From positions 1-57,603 of the IMG/VR virus record IMGVR_UViG_3300041809_000885: DNA of 57,603 nucleotides. The stretch is one strand, 5' to 3'. The stretch is from a virus. A model generated the notes under the pieces. That model saw nothing but the letters and a program-made list of their open reading frames with translations. It searched no databases and had not been told where the DNA came from. Below, one piece after another: positions 47,501 through 54,481 of this stretch. Position 1 is the stretch's first letter, and the number at the start of each line of letters is the position of its first letter. Position numbers and translations under genes: made by a program.

Positions 47501-48013
47501 TCCTACACCCTGACCGGAAATCCAACGGTTAGTTCCGGGACCTACAATAGTGGCACGGGGCAGGTTGTCCTAACGCTCGCGACCGCAATCGCGGATTCCG
47601 GCGCGACCGACTCCGTTGTCATGTCGCTGACCGGGACCGGATCAATCTCAAGCTTGAACGGAACCTTCACGGCAGCGATAACCAATGGAGGAATAACCGT
47701 TACCTACACGGCGGCGACCGGCCTTACCGTGACAATCACGGGCGGAACGGTCCTCGATATAACCGCAGGCGCGACTGAACTCGCAACAAAGCTTGTTACC
47801 CTATGGCAGGCTTGGAAGTACGATGCGTCCTATGGTAACTTCATCCAGACCTATTATTATGCGGCTCTTACGACAATTAGCGGGGCCAATCGCGAAACGC
47901 GCGGGGCGCAATATCTTATGGGTGGGCAGAACCAATGGTGTCTGTGGCCGGGCGGATATTCTGCTCCAAATCAATATACCAGCTACAATGCGATTGCGAA
48001 CTACAACGCCTAG
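44537..48013 (+). CDS. Large Tat-exported putative glycoside hydrolase (1158 aa)
   Basis: GTG 44537 overlaps the leader peptide stop, placing KHLSRRDFVHAGCTVAAATL at the N-terminus. That is a twin-arginine signal (SRRDF, hydrophobic core, then an AEA site). The beta-rich body carries LKFGFEPWNEIWDSAGN (about residues 697-712), matching the acid/base Asn-Glu pair of clan A glycoside hydrolases. An approximately 85-residue module (SSGTYNSGTG..., ending TAATGL-(T)-TITGGT) occurs twice, near residues 430 and 995. It is probably a depolymerase or polysaccharide-degrading fibre. Tat export from a phage gene is unusual. Confidence 0.6.
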   Translation: MKHLSRRDFVHAGCTVAAATLTPSIIDKAEAYFPHGVVASTVNNNRVTINPDNGYANLAKGFTWNVDPTNQSSDGYPVTTPSVAWLANISMPAGYYGNFVWKWSGQGSQQLQCGPAICVSTNTTILPSTFLSNGDFAGGSLTIIGQSAPRTVLAFGWNIQSISQGTSNGSGGFLIRVNVKSGYLALGGGNGSTIQIAGCNSNTGANNTGTSTWTITNSTPASAYFELAGSLFTNAQASAAGQAYYAAINLDLYMYNSGTFSGMSNLVWCESANETPIANGQIVDPVLVTQLQTLMGTPGGVGRGNPGWLRFMNQSQVLGSSFEGDFAQRCPSTYLYYPASQGQFRNGYWVGSITNGGSDAYTCSNPSFSTSSGWTGAYQDGEIVQGQWVTTNTGVNPTIAVGGRATVPIFNQYFYPQLISFSQPAGGQTVASGTYNSGTGAVSLTLAAGVSGATIASGDSITVTLTGTGSVATINGAYTATAGTTGTTVNFTAATGLTLTITGGTFRDHTAGNGLTIAIQFSAPWTSPQLHGGTPYVFTYTTSTSGHFGDDTVFASTLAANIDFAIGNDATLAAGGIDHGNAGGGQVIIVPQPAQAGALTITYSSGPNIYTIIRINPSAFTSGHNVTLIYKYLLGGFVLSSVPGLLQSLPYEWIAQLCNQVNANCWYNFGDTKGAFVTAVTNFFAPNSGNFNSGLKFGFEPWNEIWDSAGNPVYGFLNILGEILSIGNVSSNSAVYSYAALRTVQYSALARAAWASGGGVANNFYVFQPSQVGAGVSGASFDQYQLQGANLNYNTKTVLASYGGLNGVAGSTAPVSTNYAASPNRPIDITNATGCAPYWGCPFLGGNDPTASNINGTVAQNATMLAPALNYANGSTATAFAEMVSMFTTNVSGPSGSGLAGFEPGGYYVGTIFPQEETLCASYDNSVSTGVRYNSLPNLAQMHYEGGPQWGCGVNGVNGINSVNAADIAALAARFIALGWGTSSPNLSSYTLTGNPTVSSGTYNSGTGQVVLTLATAIADSGATDSVVMSLTGTGSISSLNGTFTAAITNGGITVTYTAATGLTVTITGGTVLDITAGATELATKLVTLWQAWKYDASYGNFIQTYYYAALTTISGANRETRGAQYLMGGQNQWCLWPGGYSAPNQYTSYNAIANYNA

Positions 48014-48046
48014 CCGACGCGCAGGGCCAGCAGCTCCGTCCCCACG

Positions 48047-48124
48047 CTACCCCACGTATCCATCCCCGCCAAGCCCTTTTGGGAGGGGTAGATCGGTTAA
48101 AACCACGACGACTTGGCTACCCCT
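48047..48124. terminator. Possible bidirectional hairpin between convergent operons
   Basis: CTACCCC (48047-48053), AGGGGTAG (48084-48091) and CTACCCCT (48117-48124) can form two alternative stems, and the loop of the first holds CCCTTTTGGG. The site lies between the end of the late rightward operon (48013) and the end of the leftward one (48154), where a two-way terminator is expected. There is no long T-run, so efficiency is uncertain. Confidence 0.4.
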
Positions 48125-48153
48125 GCCGATCGAAATATCAAAGTTCATCATTT

Positions 48154-48294
48154 TCATTTCGCCATGACCGGCGCGGCGTTGTCGTTTGCTTCCGGCTTGT
48201 TCGGATTGCGCGGATCAAACTTATCCTTGAGCGTACCCTTCTGCATGGGAACGCCTCGCAACCGCTCCAGGATCAGATCGTTATCGTTTTTCAT
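48154..48294 (-). CDS. Hypothetical small protein (46 aa)
   Basis: ATG 48294 overlaps the stop of the 23-codon ORF (ATGA). The product (MKNDNDLILERLRGVPMQKG...) is hydrophilic with a central basic stretch and a Pro/Asn-rich end. It is the last gene of the leftward replication operon. No family is recognised. Confidence 0.5.
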   Translation of the reverse strand: MKNDNDLILERLRGVPMQKGTLKDKFDPRNPNKPEANDNAAPVMAK

Positions 48295-48362
48295 GGCTGG
48301 TCCCAAGGGCGCGTGACAAACGTCTTGGTGTCTCTGCTTGCGGCGGTGAGGGTGCGGGTCAT
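48291..48362 (-). CDS. Very small protein (23 aa)
   Basis: ATG 48362 follows GGAGAAACGAGC and overlaps the HTH stop (ATGA). It ends in an ATGA overlap with the next gene. The product MTRTLTAASRDTKTFVTRPW plus three residues has no motif. Tight coupling on both sides is the only support. Confidence 0.4.
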   Translation of the reverse strand: MTRTLTAASRDTKTFVTRPWDQP

Positions 48363-48535
48363 GCTCGTTTCTCCAATCCTTTAAGCACCTTCTCCACCGA
48401 GGCATCGCCCGGATCCCGGCCGTGCAGTACCCATTCGCGCACCGTCGTGTAGGACCGGCCGAAGTGGCGAGCCAGGTCCGCCACCCTCATATTGCGCCGT
48501 CGCATCACCGCTTTCAATCGCTTCTGCAGGGTCAT
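48359..48535 (-). CDS. Cro-like helix-turn-helix protein (58 aa)
   Basis: ATG 48535 starts three bases after the stop of the 390-residue gene. The sequence VADLARHFGRSYTTVREWVL is a clear helix-turn-helix in the right place for a small Cro/C1-like regulator, preceded by a basic N-terminus (LQKRLKAVMRRRN). It lies late in the replication operon, so it may give feedback control. It is another candidate binder for the dyad operators. Confidence 0.65.
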   Translation of the reverse strand: MTLQKRLKAVMRRRNMRVADLARHFGRSYTTVREWVLHGRDPGDASVEKVLKGLEKRA

Positions 48536-48538
48536 GGC

Positions 48539-49711
48539 TCAACCCTGCTTGAAGAAGCTGTCGAGCATGCCGGCGAGCTCGGGATTGGCGGCTGCCGGCT
48601 GCCCTTGGGCGATGCCGAAAGAGCCTGCACCTCCTGAAGCAGCGGTGGCCGACCCGCCTTGAGTATTGCCGGGATGTGGGAAGGGGGCCTGCGGGGCTGC
48701 CGCGGGCTGCTGGGGGGCCTGTCCGTTCGGACCCTGCGGAGCATCGGCCTGCATCTCCGCGGCTGTCCTGCGCCGCCTGCGGGTCGTGGGGGCTGGTTCA
48801 GAAGGGGATGTCGTTGCCGCAGTGGGGGCAGGATTCTGCGCTGGCCAGCCAAGGGCGCCCACAGCCGCCGCAGGGGTAGGAACGAAAGGGGCGGGCTGCT
48901 GCGCCTGCTGGGCAGGGCCGGTCACCAGCGGGCTGGATTGCAGGAACTGCTGACCGGGAGGCGGAAGCTGTGTCGGAGTAGCGGCGATCTGACCCTGAAC
49001 GCCAAGGACTGCCCCCGCCGGCCTTGCGACGTCATTCCGACCGACCAGCGCATCGGTCTTTTTCTCGGCATAGGCCGCCTGTCGCAGCTCGGCGGTCGGC
49101 GCGTCGATATAGCTCACCGGCTGGAATTGCAGGGTGCCCTGCACCCCCGGTACGAACGAGATGCGGGTGATCAGGTTGGCGATATTGACGCCGTTGCCCT
49201 TGCACTTCTCGACATACTCGCGCATCGGCCCATGCGAATTCGGCGGTACCGCCAGCAGGAACAGGGTCTGGAAGCCGGGGATCAGCAGCGCCACTTTCTG
49301 CTTCTGCGAGCACCACGGCACTTTCTTGCCGTTGTTGTTGATCTTGGTCCACTCGGCGCGCGGGCAGATCGCGCAGGTGGGGGCCTGCGGCGAGTTCGCC
49401 GACACCGACGGGCCGATGCCGTTGTCCGAGAAGCAGTCCGGTCGCGAGCCCTCGGCCTGCGGATCGTAGGCACCGGCGAAATAGACCCGGCTCATGACCG
49501 GATTGACGCCGATAATCGCGGCATCCAGGTAGACGCCGATCGCGGGGTCGAAGGTCGGCACCGGGATCTCGTTGTTGCCGGCGTCGATCAGGGTGAACCG
49601 GCCGCCGCCGATCGAGACGTGCGGGGGCATCGCCGAACCGAGATTGGCCGACAGCGTGGAAGCGAGATCGGGGGCCTGAAGGTTTTGAAGATGGGTGGGA
49701 AGATTCTGCAT
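48539..49711 (-). CDS. Hypothetical replication-region protein, Cys-containing, low-complexity tail (390 aa)
   Basis: Residues 1-240 are globular, with four Cys in a zinc-like spacing (PDCFSDN, TCAICPRAEW, PWCSQKQ). The C-terminal 150 are Pro/Ala/Gln/Gly-rich with an RRRRR patch, ending in a short conserved-looking helix (ELAGMLDSFFKQG). An ordered core plus a disordered tail with a terminal interaction motif is the plan of single-stranded DNA-binding proteins, so an SSB-like role is possible. It follows the 154-residue gene with one spacer base. Confidence 0.55.
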   Translation of the reverse strand: MQNLPTHLQNLQAPDLASTLSANLGSAMPPHVSIGGGRFTLIDAGNNEIPVPTFDPAIGVYLDAAIIGVNPVMSRVYFAGAYDPQAEGSRPDCFSDNGIGPSVSANSPQAPTCAICPRAEWTKINNNGKKVPWCSQKQKVALLIPGFQTLFLLAVPPNSHGPMREYVEKCKGNGVNIANLITRISFVPGVQGTLQFQPVSYIDAPTAELRQAAYAEKKTDALVGRNDVARPAGAVLGVQGQIAATPTQLPPPGQQFLQSSPLVTGPAQQAQQPAPFVPTPAAAVGALGWPAQNPAPTAATTSPSEPAPTTRRRRRTAAEMQADAPQGPNGQAPQQPAAAPQAPFPHPGNTQGGSATAASGGAGSFGIAQGQPAAANPELAGMLDSFFKQG

Positions 49712-49712
49712 T

Positions 49713-50177
49713 TTAGCTCCGTTTGATGTTAAGTCTCGAGTAATGCGACACGGACATGCCGGGAGGCACCATGCCGTTGTTGTTCTCCATGTGCTCGCGC
49801 ACCACGGAAATCGGAATGTTGATCTTGACTTCGTCGCCGACGTCGGCCCAGTGCTCGGCCGCCCAGTCGAACAGCGTCTCGGTGCTCTCGACTTTCGAAT
49901 TCATGATGTTCGAGATGTAGGCGGTGCCGGAGTCGGTCTTGGTCGAATCCGCCTTGCGCTCGGCCAGCCGGGCGAACAGGGTGTCCTCGATCTCCTTCAG
50001 TCGCGTCTTGTGCGGCTCGGCCCACTCATTGAACTTGGCCTGCGCCGCCTTGATCAGATCCTCGATCTTGAAGTTCTCGGCGATCAGGGCGTCGTCGGAG
50101 ACGTCGGAGTTGTGGCCGAACGACACATCGCCGAGGATCATAACGGTGGGTTCGACTGGTTTCTTGCGAGGGGGCAT
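49713..50177 (-). CDS. Hypothetical replication-region protein (154 aa)
   Basis: ATG 50177 follows CTTAGGAAGTATAA. The acidic N-terminal half is followed by a helical segment (IEDLIKAAQAKFNEWAEPHK, then TRLKEIEDTLFARLAERK) and a C-terminal part with WAAEHWADVGDEVKINIPIS. No family is recognised. Position between helicase and the SSB-like gene suggests a DNA-metabolism accessory protein. Confidence 0.65.
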   Translation of the reverse strand: MPPRKKPVEPTVMILGDVSFGHNSDVSDDALIAENFKIEDLIKAAQAKFNEWAEPHKTRLKEIEDTLFARLAERKADSTKTDSGTAYISNIMNSKVESTETLFDWAAEHWADVGDEVKINIPISVVREHMENNNGMVPPGMSVSHYSRLNIKRS

Positions 50178-50199
50178 TTATACTTCCTAAGACCATGAT

Positions 50200-50301
50200 G
50201 CCGGGGCTTTCCCCCGGCTGGTTTCATGGACGGCTCCTGAGTGAGAGACTTGTGACTTTGCCTATATGGCTACATCGAGCGAATGTCGTAATTTCTACGA
50301 C
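50200..50301. other. Intercistronic region with two perfect hairpins
   Basis: GCCGGGG (50200-50206) and CCCCGGC (50212-50218) form a strong stem with a five-base loop. GTCGTA (50285-50290) and TACGAC (50296-50301) form a second stem right behind the helicase stop on the leftward strand. Neither has a T-run in the leftward sense. They may attenuate or protect the transcript between helicase and the downstream genes. Confidence 0.45.
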
Positions 50302-50302
50302 T

Positions 50303-51880
50303 CTATTTTATCATTGTCAACAACGATCCTTGCAGCGACAGATTATTTTCAAGCCGCCGGAAAATCTCGATCTCCAGCGGGTTCGATACCAGCTGCACCA
50401 CGTTGACCGGGAATTTCTGGCCGGGTCGGTGCGCGCGTCGGTTGGCTTGCGCGTACAACTCAGCCTTGTCGGTGGTTCCGTACCAGGTAACAGTTCTGGC
50501 CATCCAGAGATCAAGCCCATGCGCCATGGTGCCGGGATCCGCAACGATCCCTTGAAGATCGCCTTCCTGGAACGCGGCGAATATTTTCGAGCGTTCTTTC
50601 TGGCTGACATCCCCGTTGACCACTTCTACTGTGCGGTGCTTCGTTTCCTTCGCCAGTAGATTGACCACCGAGGTGAACGGCGCAAACACCAAGAACTTGC
50701 CGGGGGCTTCCTCGAGGATTTCGTTCAGGGCGTGGATGCGCGGCTTGGCATCGACTGCGTGCGCCTTATGCCCGGAATCGTAGACGGCACCGAGCGAGAT
50801 TTGGATGAACTTCTGGCGCGCGGCGGCCTCGTTGACAGAACTAATCTCGATGCCCGACTTCATCGTGACTTGCAGGTCGCGCTTGAGATCCGCCATCATT
50901 TTTTTCTGCTCAGCGGTAAGTTCGACCGATCTCTGCTGCGTCACGCATTCGGGTCCGTCCCACACGTCCGAAAGCTCATAGCGGATCGACGGTGACAACA
51001 GCTTGGCCGCTTTCTCGTATCCATCGCGTTTGGGCAGCCACTTGAACGAGTTCGGAAACGGCTGGTACATGGTGTCGAGCTTGAAGCCGGTCTTCGATTT
51101 GCCCCACGCATTGTTCACCAGTTTAGCGAGGCCGTAGGCATCAGTCGGAGCGTTGGGAGTGGGGGTGCCGGTCAGGAGCCACAGGTATGAACGACGCCCC
51201 AGCACTTGCATCGCAATCCGGTGTCGCGTGGTTCCGGGGTCTTTGTAAGCGCTGGCTTCGTCGATGATAGCAAGCTGGATATCAGTGCGATCTCGAAGCT
51301 CTTTGCTAAATCCGTCAATTTCAAATTTTCTTCGGGTGTGAGATCCCGTTCCAACACCGTCGAAATTGATGATGTAAAAGTCAACATCACGGGACAAAGC
51401 ATTGGAGCGCTGAGACGGCGTACCGTGACAGATGGCGTAGGTGCGTCGATCCAGGAAGTTCTTGAATATGGCAGCGGCCCAGACCCGATCGAGAGTGGAA
51501 AGCGGCGCGACGACGATGGCACGGAATTCTCCCTTCGGATATTGCTGCATCAGGTAGTCGGCCGCCCATAAAGTGCTGAGCGTCTTCATGGTGCCCATGT
51601 CGGACAGATTGAACATCCGGCGGTGCAGCACCGAGAAGTTGGCCATCACCTTCTGGTGAGGCAAGGGCGTGAAGCCGGGCTGGATCGGGAAGTCGTAATT
51701 CGATTCGTTGATGATCTCCGGCACTTCGAAGTTGTACCAGCGTAGCGTCTGCAGGTTGGTCAACGTCTTGGGTACGGCGAAATAGCTACCATTTACGAGC
51801 TTCAGGTCAGGGATGTATTGCGCGAGCACGCCGGGCTGGCCCGGATAGATCACGTGGGATCCGTGGAGCCAGAAGGTCAT
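50303..51880 (-). CDS. SNF2-type DEAD/DEAH-box helicase (525 aa)
   Basis: ATG 51880 overlaps the preceding stop (ATGA). The motifs are a Q-like LPHQKVMANF, P-loop DMGTMKTL (Met in place of the usual Gly before Lys), DEAS in LAIIDEASAYKD as motif II, LTGTPTPNAP as motif III, and QANRRAHRPGQ as motif VI. The gene is short for SNF2 enzymes but of normal size for phage ones. It probably works as a replication or recombination translocase with the polymerase and nucleases of the same operon. Confidence 0.85.
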   Translation of the reverse strand: MTFWLHGSHVIYPGQPGVLAQYIPDLKLVNGSYFAVPKTLTNLQTLRWYNFEVPEIINESNYDFPIQPGFTPLPHQKVMANFSVLHRRMFNLSDMGTMKTLSTLWAADYLMQQYPKGEFRAIVVAPLSTLDRVWAAAIFKNFLDRRTYAICHGTPSQRSNALSRDVDFYIINFDGVGTGSHTRRKFEIDGFSKELRDRTDIQLAIIDEASAYKDPGTTRHRIAMQVLGRRSYLWLLTGTPTPNAPTDAYGLAKLVNNAWGKSKTGFKLDTMYQPFPNSFKWLPKRDGYEKAAKLLSPSIRYELSDVWDGPECVTQQRSVELTAEQKKMMADLKRDLQVTMKSGIEISSVNEAAARQKFIQISLGAVYDSGHKAHAVDAKPRIHALNEILEEAPGKFLVFAPFTSVVNLLAKETKHRTVEVVNGDVSQKERSKIFAAFQEGDLQGIVADPGTMAHGLDLWMARTVTWYGTTDKAELYAQANRRAHRPGQKFPVNVVQLVSNPLEIEIFRRLENNLSLQGSLLTMIK

Positions 51881-52029
51881 TTTTTACGACGTGCTACTTG
51901 CAAAGCACTGCGACGATTAAGCTCGATAAGCCGTTCTATTTTAATCGCGATGTATGTATGGGAGTGACCCGATTCCAACAGTCCTTTAATTAGAGCAAGA
52001 TTCTTATTTCTGCGCGGGGGACGTTTCAT
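51877..52029 (-). CDS. Small basic protein (50 aa)
   Basis: ATG 52029 overlaps the stop of the nuclease gene, and its own stop overlaps the helicase ATG. The product (MKRPPRRNKNLALIKGLLES, then HTYIAIKIERLIELN) is very basic with two short helices resembling a minimal helix-turn-helix. Possibly DNA-binding. No family is recognised. Confidence 0.6.
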   Translation of the reverse strand: MKRPPRRNKNLALIKGLLESGHSHTYIAIKIERLIELNRRSALQVARRKK

Positions 52030-52337
52030 ACAACAATCCCCCTCACCGCCAACCAGTCGGTCATCGCCTGGATCACCACGTCCGCGGTGCCGGCAACGGC
52101 GTGACCGCCGGCCGCGCGCACCTCGTTCATCCGGCGTTCCTGAAGTTTGGTCGGCTCCTTGCCCGGTCGCTTGATCTCCAGTGACCAATAAGCCCCGTTC
52201 AGGCACAGGCAATAGTCGGCCACGCCGCCCTTGCCGTAGCCGGCCATGTACGGCTTGAAAGCGTAGACGCGCTCGGGGCCGAGCTTCTTGAGGAAGGCGT
52301 CCACGTCACGTTTTTCCCATGATTCGGGGGTTGTCAT
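52026..52337 (-). CDS. VRR-NUC domain nuclease (103 aa)
   Basis: ATG 52337 overlaps the HNH stop, and the stop overlaps the next start. The core GGVADYCLCLNGAYWSLEIK followed by KEPTKLQERRMNEVRAAGG gives the D-(x)n-E-x-K centre and the downstream helix of stand-alone VRR-NUC proteins, which cut DNA junctions or flaps. Such genes lie near helicases in many phages. A junction-resolving role in replication is likely. Confidence 0.85.
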   Translation of the reverse strand: MTTPESWEKRDVDAFLKKLGPERVYAFKPYMAGYGKGGVADYCLCLNGAYWSLEIKRPGKEPTKLQERRMNEVRAAGGHAVAGTADVVIQAMTDWLAVRGIVV

Positions 52338-52801
52338 TTTTGGTACTTTTTGTATTTGAATTTGCCAACACGCTCGTAATAATTTCGTTTGTGCCTATCT
52401 CCGCAAGTACGACAGTTTCGCATCAGACCACGCTTACCCGTCCATAGATACGTGTTTTCGGGCGTGAATTCATGCCCGTGATTACAGTGAGTTTTCAACA
52501 AGTTCTTTGCTGCGATGCCTTCACCGCGATGAATATTTTCTTTCCACGTCCTAGGCGCGAGGTGATCGGGATTACAACAAATACGATTCCGGCAGTTATG
52601 ATCCATAGCCAAATGCGACGGAACTTCTTTGCGAAGTAGCGTGTACACCAACCTATGTGTTCGCCATGACCGCCCTTCATAAGTCGTGCCTCCGTAATGC
52701 TCTTTCTTGTCTCTGATACCGCCGAGCCATAGCCAACATCCGGAGTTGGGTTCAGGAATTATGTTGTCTTCTAAAAAACTTGGAAGCCCTGACCAACTCA
52801 T
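52334..52801 (-). CDS. HNH homing-type endonuclease (155 aa)
   Basis: ATG 52801 overlaps the stop of the Cas4-like gene, and the stop overlaps the VRR-NUC ATG, so the gene sits seamlessly between two replication genes. It has the same family signature as the HNH genes at 5948 and 10084: NIIPEPNSGCWLWLG, THRLVYTLLRKEVP, MDHNCRNRICCNPDHLAPRT, then a Cys/His tail (HCNHGHEFTPENTYLW, CRTCG). It is AT-rich compared with its flanks. Without it the two neighbours would still overlap by ATGA. Confidence 0.85.
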   Translation of the reverse strand: MSWSGLPSFLEDNIIPEPNSGCWLWLGGIRDKKEHYGGTTYEGRSWRTHRLVYTLLRKEVPSHLAMDHNCRNRICCNPDHLAPRTWKENIHRGEGIAAKNLLKTHCNHGHEFTPENTYLWTGKRGLMRNCRTCGDRHKRNYYERVGKFKYKKYQK

Positions 52802-53529
52802 TTCGGCCTCGCAACGTGATGATGCTCGCAATCGGTGCAGGGGCAGTAGCCGCACAATGGATTCTTGCGTTTTTCCCACTCGCCGCTCGCCATGTCGTCC
52901 CTGATCTGCTCGGCGATATTGTTGACCTTGGCCCATGTCGAGTTGAAGTCGCTGAGATCGTGGATAGTGCCCATCCGGTTCTCACCGAGCCACGCGTAGC
53001 AGCCGGCGATTCTGACGACGTGCGAATTGGCGGCTTTCACCATTATAGCCTGGAGCGCGATTTCAAAAACGTTCTCATACTTTGACCCGCCAGATTTCCA
53101 GTCCACGAGGAAAGCATTGTTGCTGCTGATCATCACGACGTCAGCTTTTCCGCGGCACCACACGTCCTTGTCGAAGAAGCCAGTTGGCTTGCCTTCCACC
53201 GTGACCCCCAACTTGACTTCGGCCTTGGCACCGCGCTCGACGATCGGTGCGACAAACGGCTCCCAATGCTGCATCTCATAAGGAAGTGGCTTGCCGCCAA
53301 TGCGATGCTCCATCGCTGTATGGATTTCGTTGCCTTTGCGCATCGCTTCCGTTTCCGTAAACGGTATGTCCTTTTTCACAAAGCGACGAAACATCTGGTA
53401 CGGACAAATACTGTCGTAGCAGTTCAGCATTGTATACGAAAACACGATCGGCTTCGGGGCGAAATCCGGCATTTTGTTCGTCCTTGGGTCTCGGCGGAGG
53501 TAGTCAGGAATGTCGAGGGTGTCGGTCAT
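52798..53529 (-). CDS. Cas4/RecB-like PD-(D/E)XK exonuclease (243 aa)
   Basis: ATG 53529 overlaps the upstream stop. The order is FSYTMLNCYDSICPYQMFRR (N-terminal Cys), GNEIHTAMEH, the catalytic GKADVVMISS and FLVDWKSGG with the D-x-K centre, and a C-terminal Cys cluster CGYCPCTDCEHHH. An iron-sulfur or zinc site formed by one early and three late Cys residues is typical of the Cas4/AddB-like nuclease group. It likely resects DNA ends during recombination or replication. It is not linked to any CRISPR array here. Confidence 0.85.
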   Translation of the reverse strand: MTDTLDIPDYLRRDPRTNKMPDFAPKPIVFSYTMLNCYDSICPYQMFRRFVKKDIPFTETEAMRKGNEIHTAMEHRIGGKPLPYEMQHWEPFVAPIVERGAKAEVKLGVTVEGKPTGFFDKDVWCRGKADVVMISSNNAFLVDWKSGGSKYENVFEIALQAIMVKAANSHVVRIAGCYAWLGENRMGTIHDLSDFNSTWAKVNNIAEQIRDDMASGEWEKRKNPLCGYCPCTDCEHHHVARPK

Positions 53530-53672
53530 CGGTGATGCCTCGGAGCCTTAGCGTGCGGCAAATGCCGGTCGATCACAAGACCGTGCTCCTTGTAGACCGA
53601 CCACGACGCGCCGGCGAGGTTCGGCGCCATGTGCAGGAAGATCATCAGCGCGGCCATCGCTCCGAAGCTCAT
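53526..53672 (-). CDS. Small protein, possible membrane segment (48 aa)
   Basis: ATG 53672 overlaps the upstream stop (ATGA), and its own stop overlaps the nuclease ATG. The first 20 residues (MSFGAMAALMIFLHMAPNLA) are hydrophobic, and the rest is basic and His-rich. Function unknown; support is the two overlaps. Confidence 0.55.
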   Translation of the reverse strand: MSFGAMAALMIFLHMAPNLAGASWSVYKEHGLVIDRHLPHAKAPRHHR

Positions 53673-53953
53673 TTGTGCTTCTCCAGCGCCTGAACCAGTC
53701 GTACCTGCCACGGCTCCAGCTTGAAGCCGTAGATGGTCTCGATGAATTCCACGAACCCCATCTTTTCGCTGGGGGTAACCGGAGTAACAGGCTTGACCGC
53801 GCAACGCTTCCGGCGCTTCACCGGTTTGGGTGCTGCGACCTTCACAGCCTTACGAGCCCGCCGTTTGCGCGTCGGCTTCGGCTTCGGCTTTTTCGGCGGC
53901 GTCGGTGTTTCGGCGGGCGGTTCGTCAAACATCGGCAGCGGGTGTTCGTTCAT
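53669..53953 (-). CDS. Basic Pro/Lys-rich protein with conserved C-terminal helix (94 aa)
   Basis: ATG 53953 follows AAGGAGACAACCG and lies 29 bp inside the upstream gene. Residues 17-60 are Pro/Lys/Arg-rich (PPKKPKPKPTRKRRARKAVK), like a histone-like tail. The final 30 residues (MGFVEFIETIYGFKLEPWQV) form a compact helical motif. Phage helicase or terminase N-termini sometimes start with such LEPWQ segments, so it may bind DNA or partner with a motor protein. Confidence 0.6.
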   Translation of the reverse strand: MNEHPLPMFDEPPAETPTPPKKPKPKPTRKRRARKAVKVAAPKPVKRRKRCAVKPVTPVTPSEKMGFVEFIETIYGFKLEPWQVRLVQALEKHK

Positions 53954-54083
53954 CGGTTGTCTCCTTGGTTAAGCGCTTCTCTAGCGCGGCGATCAGTTTT
54001 CGAAGTTCTTCAAGATCGCGCAGCAGACTAAGCGAAGCGCGAACATGGATGACGTCATTATCGTCGTCTACGATGGTCCACAT
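53925..54083 (-). CDS. Small helical protein (52 aa)
   Basis: ATG 54083 overlaps the upstream TGA (TGATG). The product begins MWTIVDDDNDVIHVRASLSL and continues as one charged helix (LRDLEELRKLIAALEKRLTK), a likely coiled coil. Its 3' end overlaps the next gene by 29 bp. It is too short for routine gene callers. Confidence 0.55.
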   Translation of the reverse strand: MWTIVDDDNDVIHVRASLSLLRDLEELRKLIAALEKRLTKETTDERTPAADV

Positions 54084-54481
54084 CAGCGAAACCTCCGGAG
54101 AATCATTGTTTTTGCGTGCTCAAACGAATCGGCTCGTGCCACCGTTGGATGATGCTGCCACGTACCAAAATCCGGACAGTCGCCAACTAAAATTGTCAGA
54201 ATGCCAGCGCCAATCGCAATACCCGCTTCGACGAGAGCGCCGCGAAGTTTGTCATTGGCGCAGCCGTAGACAATGACGGCATCCGACTGTTTTACGTCTT
54301 CCTCGTCAACCAGCCAAAAGATATGAAAATCTTCAGGCGATAGCTCGTGGCCGGGATGCTCCAGGGCTGCTTGATCGTGCCAGCGGGCGTGAAGATTTAT
54401 GCCTTCCGCCTTCCACGCTTCGCGATAGCCTTGGAATTGCTCGGCGTAGGTAAGTTTGCTGGCAATATAAACTCGAATCAT
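54083..54481 (-). CDS. Nucleoside 2-deoxyribosyltransferase-like protein (132 aa)
   Basis: ATG 54481 overlaps the polymerase stop region, which favours it over an in-frame start at 54538. IRVYIASKLTYAEQFQGYRE at the N-terminus, DVKQSDAVIVYG in the middle and GALVEAGIAIGAGILTILVG with a catalytic-type Glu follow the nucleoside deoxyribosyltransferase/DUF4406 fold. It may exchange or hydrolyse nucleobases in the phage dNTP pool. A role in countering NAD- or nucleotide-based defence is possible but not shown. Confidence 0.7.
   Translation of the reverse strand: MIRVYIASKLTYAEQFQGYREAWKAEGINLHARWHDQAALEHPGHELSPEDFHIFWLVDEEDVKQSDAVIVYGCANDKLRGALVEAGIAIGAGILTILVGDCPDFGTWQHHPTVARADSFEHAKTMILRRFR

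Noticed and set aside
15595-48013. Diversity-generating retroelement acting on fibre genes
   Set aside because: No reverse transcriptase reading frame and no template/variable repeat pair was seen.
50138-50227. A 29-codon leftward ORF starting behind AGGAGCC
   Set aside because: It covers the strong GC hairpin and the ribosome site and first 40 bases of the 154-residue gene in another frame; a structured leader is more likely than a gene.
52798-53529. Part of a CRISPR-Cas system because of the Cas4-like nuclease
   Set aside because: No other cas gene or array is present; such nucleases are common in phage replication operons.
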